From: Bacteroidota bacterium
GTDB taxonomy: Bacteria; Bacteroidota; Bacteroidia; Chitinophagales; Chitinophagaceae
Length of the DNA: 64,000 nt
NCBI GenBank assembly: GCA_030706735.1
Contig: JAUZNZ010000006.1
Coordinates: 62,001-126,000 of the forward strand
Reading direction: 5' to 3'
A program made the position numbers and the translations under genes. Under the pieces are notes generated by a model. That model was not told the origin of the DNA. It did not search any database and worked only from the letters and a program-made list of their open reading frames with translations. Positions 60,698 through 64,000 of this stretch are shown one piece after another. Every line of letters starts with the position of its first letter. Position 1 is the stretch's first letter.

Positions 60698-63577
60698 TTA
60701 TTGGGATTTTAGCTCTTCTTTCAGGAAGGCGGCCGTGAAGCTGCCTGTATCTTTTACCAGGTCCTCAGGCAGTCCTTCGAAAAGGATTCTTCCGCCTCCA
60801 TCGCCGCCCTCCGGGCCCAGGTCGATTATATGATCGGCAACCTTAATGACATCCATATTGTGCTCGATTACCAGCACCGTATTGCCGCGGTCCACCAACT
60901 TATTAAGTACATCCAGCAGATGGCGTATGTCCTCGAAGTGAAGGCCTGTCGTCGGCTCGTCGAGGATATAGAAGGTTTTTCCCGTATCCTTTTTGGATAG
61001 TTCCGTCCCCAACTTCACGCGTTGCGCCTCGCCGCCGCTCAGGGTAACTGCCGATTGCCCGAGGGTAATATAACCCAGGCCGACTTCCTGCAGCACCTTG
61101 ATCTTGCGGAAGAGGTAGGGTACGTTCTGAAAAAAAGCTACGGCTTCATCAACGGTCATGTCCAGGACATCGCTGATCGATTTGCCCTTGTACCTGATCT
61201 CCAGGGTCTCGCGATTGTATCTTTTTCCGTTGCATTTCTCGCAATGCACGTATACATCCGGCAGAAAATTCATTTCAATCACCCGCATGCCGCCGCCTTC
61301 ACAAACGTCACATCGGCCACTCTTTACGTTAAAGGAGAAGCGACCTGCATTGTAACCCCGGATCTTTGACTCCGGCACCGAGGCGAACAGGGTCCGTATA
61401 TCCGCAAAAAACCCGCAATACGTCGCAGGATTGCTCCTGGGTGTGCGGCCGATCGGGGACTGGTCAATTTCAATGACCTTGTCGATATGTTCCAATCCTT
61501 TTATGGTCTTATGTTCCAGGGCGGTCATCCTCGATCCGAAAGCATGCCGGCTCAATACCGGATATAATGTTTCATTGATGAGTGTGGATTTGCCACTGCC
61601 ACTGACACCGGTCACGACGATGAACTTTCCGAGAGGAAATTTCACATCGACGTTCTTGAGATTGTTACCCCTGGCTCCCTTTAACTCCAGGAAATTCCCG
61701 TTCCCTTTCCTCCTTTCAACAGGAACCGTGATCTTCCGGTGCCCATTGAGATAGGACGAGGTCAGGGTATCCAGCTTCAGCAGGGCCGGAGGACGTCCCT
61801 GCGCTACGATCCGACCGCCATGAGAACCCGCCCGGGGTCCGATATCCACCAGGTAGTCGGCAGCCATCATGATATCCTTATCATGCTCCACGACCAGCAC
61901 GCTGTTGCCGATATCCCTGAGATTTTTCAACGCAACGATTAGCCGTTGATTATCGCGCTGGTGAAGACCTATGCTGGGCTCGTCAAGCACGTAGGTGATG
62001 CCCTGCAGTTGGGATCCGATCTGCGTAGCCAAACGGATGCGCTGGGATTCGCCGCCGCTCAGGGTTCGCGAAGGGCGATCCAGGCTAAGATAGGTGAGGC
62101 CCACGTCTGTCAGGAATTGGAGCCTTTCGCGAATCTCTTTCAGGACGTCTTTCGCAATGCTGTTCTGTTTTGCACCGAGCCTGTCCTCTACCCCATCGAA
62201 CCAGTCTACCAATTTATTCAGGTTCATAGCATTGAGCTCCGCGATATTTTTGTCGGCTACTTTGAACCAAAGGCTCTCTTTCTTCAGGCGTGCGCCGCCG
62301 CAGGTCTCACAGGTCTTCAACTCCATAAACTGTTCCACCCATTCCCTCAGCGAGTCGGAAGAATTGTTTCCGGCAAACCAACGTTTCAACTGGTTGACAA
62401 GACCTTCATATTCGGTCGTGTAGATCTCCCCACTGGCCGCCGCCTCATCAAAGTCCAGGTCTATCTCTACCGGCCCCGTCTCATTCCCGTATAGGATGAG
62501 GTTCAGGGACCGCTTCGACATGTCCTTCACGGCCGTATCGAGGCTGAAGCGGTTCTTTTTGGCAAGTGCCTGTACCTGCCTGAAGAAATAGGAGTCCCGT
62601 TCTTCCCCCAGGGGTGAGATCCCCCCTTCATTGATACTCTTTGATGGGTCGGGGATAATGGCGTCCATGCTGATCTGGTAAACCGCCCCAAGGCCTTTGC
62701 AGGTCGGGCAGGCGCCATAAGGAGAATTAAAGGAAAAGCTGTTGGGTGAAGGTTCCTGGTAGCTTATACCCGTGTCTTCACACATGAGCTGCTTGCTGTA
62801 TTGAAATAGCCGGTTATCGTCGTTTACCAGCAGGAACAGGAGATCCTTTCCCAACTGCAGCGATTTTTGCACACTTTGACCAAGTCGTACCTTCATTTCG
62901 TCCGTTGCGGCCATGCGGTCCACCACCACCTCGATATCGTGGATCTTGTATCGATCCACCTGCATTTTGGGCGCCAGGTCCTTGATCTCGCCGTCAATAC
63001 GCACCTTCAGGTAACCCCGCTTCCGAATGTCTTCAAACAATTCCCGATAATGGCCTTTACGGCCCCGAACGAGCGGGGCCAGGATGGTGATCTTTTTATT
63101 CCTGAATTTCCTGTAAATGTTGTCGATGATCTCCTCCTCACTGAATTTGACCATCTTCCGGCCGGTATTATAGGACCAGGCCTCCCCGATACGGGCATAG
63201 AGGAGACGAAGGAAGTCATAGATCTCCGTAACGGTGCCCACAGTGCTGCGAGGGTTCTTGTTGGTCGTTTTTTGTTCGATCGAGATCACCGGGCTCAGGC
63301 CGGTGATCTTATCTACGTCCGGCCTCTCCATGTCCCCGATGAACTGACGGGCATAGGCCCCGAAACTTTCCATGTAGCGCCGCTGGCCTTCCGCATAGAT
63401 GGTATCAAAGGCGAGGGAGGACTTGCCGCTCCCGCTGATACCGGTAATCACGACCAGCTTGTTACGGGGAATACTAATATCGATATTCTTCAGGTTGTGC
63501 ACGCGCGCGCCGAAAACCTCGATGTTCTCCTCTTCAGGATCGCCGATCGCCTGTACCACTTTTTCTGAGATCTTCAT
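60698..63577 (-). CDS. uvrA: Excinuclease ABC subunit A
   Basis: VFGARVHNLKNIDISIPRNKLVVITGISGSGKSSLAFDTIYAEGQRRYMESFGAYARQF; two ABC signatures (TLSGGESQRIRLATQIGS, TLSGGEAQRVKLGTELSK). Confidence 0.97.
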   Translation of the reverse strand: MKISEKVVQAIGDPEEENIEVFGARVHNLKNIDISIPRNKLVVITGISGSGKSSLAFDTIYAEGQRRYMESFGAYARQFIGDMERPDVDKITGLSPVISIEQKTTNKNPRSTVGTVTEIYDFLRLLYARIGEAWSYNTGRKMVKFSEEEIIDNIYRKFRNKKITILAPLVRGRKGHYRELFEDIRKRGYLKVRIDGEIKDLAPKMQVDRYKIHDIEVVVDRMAATDEMKVRLGQSVQKSLQLGKDLLFLLVNDDNRLFQYSKQLMCEDTGISYQEPSPNSFSFNSPYGACPTCKGLGAVYQISMDAIIPDPSKSINEGGISPLGEERDSYFFRQVQALAKKNRFSLDTAVKDMSKRSLNLILYGNETGPVEIDLDFDEAAASGEIYTTEYEGLVNQLKRWFAGNNSSDSLREWVEQFMELKTCETCGGARLKKESLWFKVADKNIAELNAMNLNKLVDWFDGVEDRLGAKQNSIAKDVLKEIRERLQFLTDVGLTYLSLDRPSRTLSGGESQRIRLATQIGSQLQGITYVLDEPSIGLHQRDNQRLIVALKNLRDIGNSVLVVEHDKDIMMAADYLVDIGPRAGSHGGRIVAQGRPPALLKLDTLTSSYLNGHRKITVPVERRKGNGNFLELKGARGNNLKNVDVKFPLGKFIVVTGVSGSGKSTLINETLYPVLSRHAFGSRMTALEHKTIKGLEHIDKVIEIDQSPIGRTPRSNPATYCGFFADIRTLFASVPESKIRGYNAGRFSFNVKSGRCDVCEGGGMRVIEMNFLPDVYVHCEKCNGKRYNRETLEIRYKGKSISDVLDMTVDEAVAFFQNVPYLFRKIKVLQEVGLGYITLGQSAVTLSGGEAQRVKLGTELSKKDTGKTFYILDEPTTGLHFEDIRHLLDVLNKLVDRGNTVLVIEHNMDVIKVADHIIDLGPEGGDGGGRILFEGLPEDLVKDTGSFTAAFLKEELKSQ

Positions 63578-63662
63578 ACCAGGATGCTGACTTATATGGG
63601 GGATAAAAATGAAGGGCTAAGGTAAGAACATTTATCAAGGCGGATGGTTTGAAACGGTCAAC

Positions 63663-63697
63663 AAAAAAAAGGGACTGGCGCGCATTGCGTCAGTCCC
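63663..63697 (-). terminator. Rho-independent terminator for the minus-strand gene at the window end
   Basis: GGGACTGACGC-loop-GCGCCAGTCCC followed by T8 on the minus strand (11-bp stem with one G-T wobble). Confidence 0.85.
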
Positions 63698-63721
63698 CGG
63701 GCTCCCGATGGAGGTAATCGC

Positions 63722-64000
63722 TTATTTATGAAGGGTAATGGTAGGAATCTGCACCACTTTCATCGAATCCACGACGATGTTGTTGATGGTGGTGTCCTTA
63801 TATCCATTATGCCCCTTGAAGTTGATCGAATAGGTGCCGGCCGGAACGCCCCTGAAAAGGTAATTGCCGCCATAATTAGGTATCGCATAAAGCGTATCGC
63901 CCGCATTGTAGGCTGTCACCAGCGGAGAAGCGCCTTGCGGCAATATCCTGCCCTGTATCTTCGCCATGACGTGATCATTGAACACGGTGAAATAAGGCTT
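63722..64000 (-). CDS. C-terminal part of a carboxypeptidase-regulatory-like / DUF4382-type protein (truncated by window edge)
   Basis: Frame continues past the listed Met to the edge (KPYFTVFNDHVMAKIQGRILPQGASPLVTAYNAGDTLYAIPN); LFRGVPAGTYSINFKGHNGYKDTTINNIVV. Confidence 0.6.
   Translation of the reverse strand, partial: KPYFTVFNDHVMAKIQGRILPQGASPLVTAYNAGDTLYAIPNYGGNYLFRGVPAGTYSINFKGHNGYKDTTINNIVVDSMKVVQIPTITLHK

Noticed and set aside
1-64000. Mobile elements, CRISPR arrays, tRNA/rRNA genes
   Set aside because: No transposase/integrase motifs, no spaced direct-repeat array, and no tRNA cloverleaf-like or rRNA sequence recognised by eye; a tRNAscan/Infernal run would be needed to exclude small ncRNAs.

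Overview
This 64 kb window is a gene-dense, GC-rich chromosomal segment from a Bacteroidetes-type bacterium, probably close to Chitinophagaceae. That placement rests on recurrent TAnnTTTG -7 boxes, an Lhr/ligase/PdeM repair locus, DUF5117-type metalloproteases, SPOR and head-GIN proteins. It is mostly housekeeping: guaA, secA, aspS, uvrA, sucD, deoC, maeB-type malic enzyme, rarA, pbpC and an MlaE/MlaF-like ABC transporter. Also present are two bacterial alpha-2-macroglobulins, several hydrolases/peptidases and lineage-specific secreted or membrane proteins. I found no rRNA, tRNA, CRISPR array, prophage or transposase. The locus most worth follow-up is the ligase-associated DNA-damage-response cluster (16.9-26.0 kb). 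It interleaves MBL exonuclease, ATP-dependent ligase, Lhr-like helicase and PdeM with two c-type cytochrome/haem-binding genes and ends at an S24 (LexA-like) regulator that has clustered half-sites in its own upstream region. Other notable items are an M14 carboxypeptidase/CE2 esterase fusion ORF, a 9 x 21 bp repeat encoding a D/R-rich heptad protein, a heptanucleotide repeat (AGCYNCA/TGNRGCT) at two unrelated sites including inside the helicase gene, HxH-less amidohydrolase domains beside an HxH-containing one, back-to-back stop-codon convergent junctions, and promoters implying leaderless mRNAs. All functional calls are by recognition of translated sequence; no database search was run.
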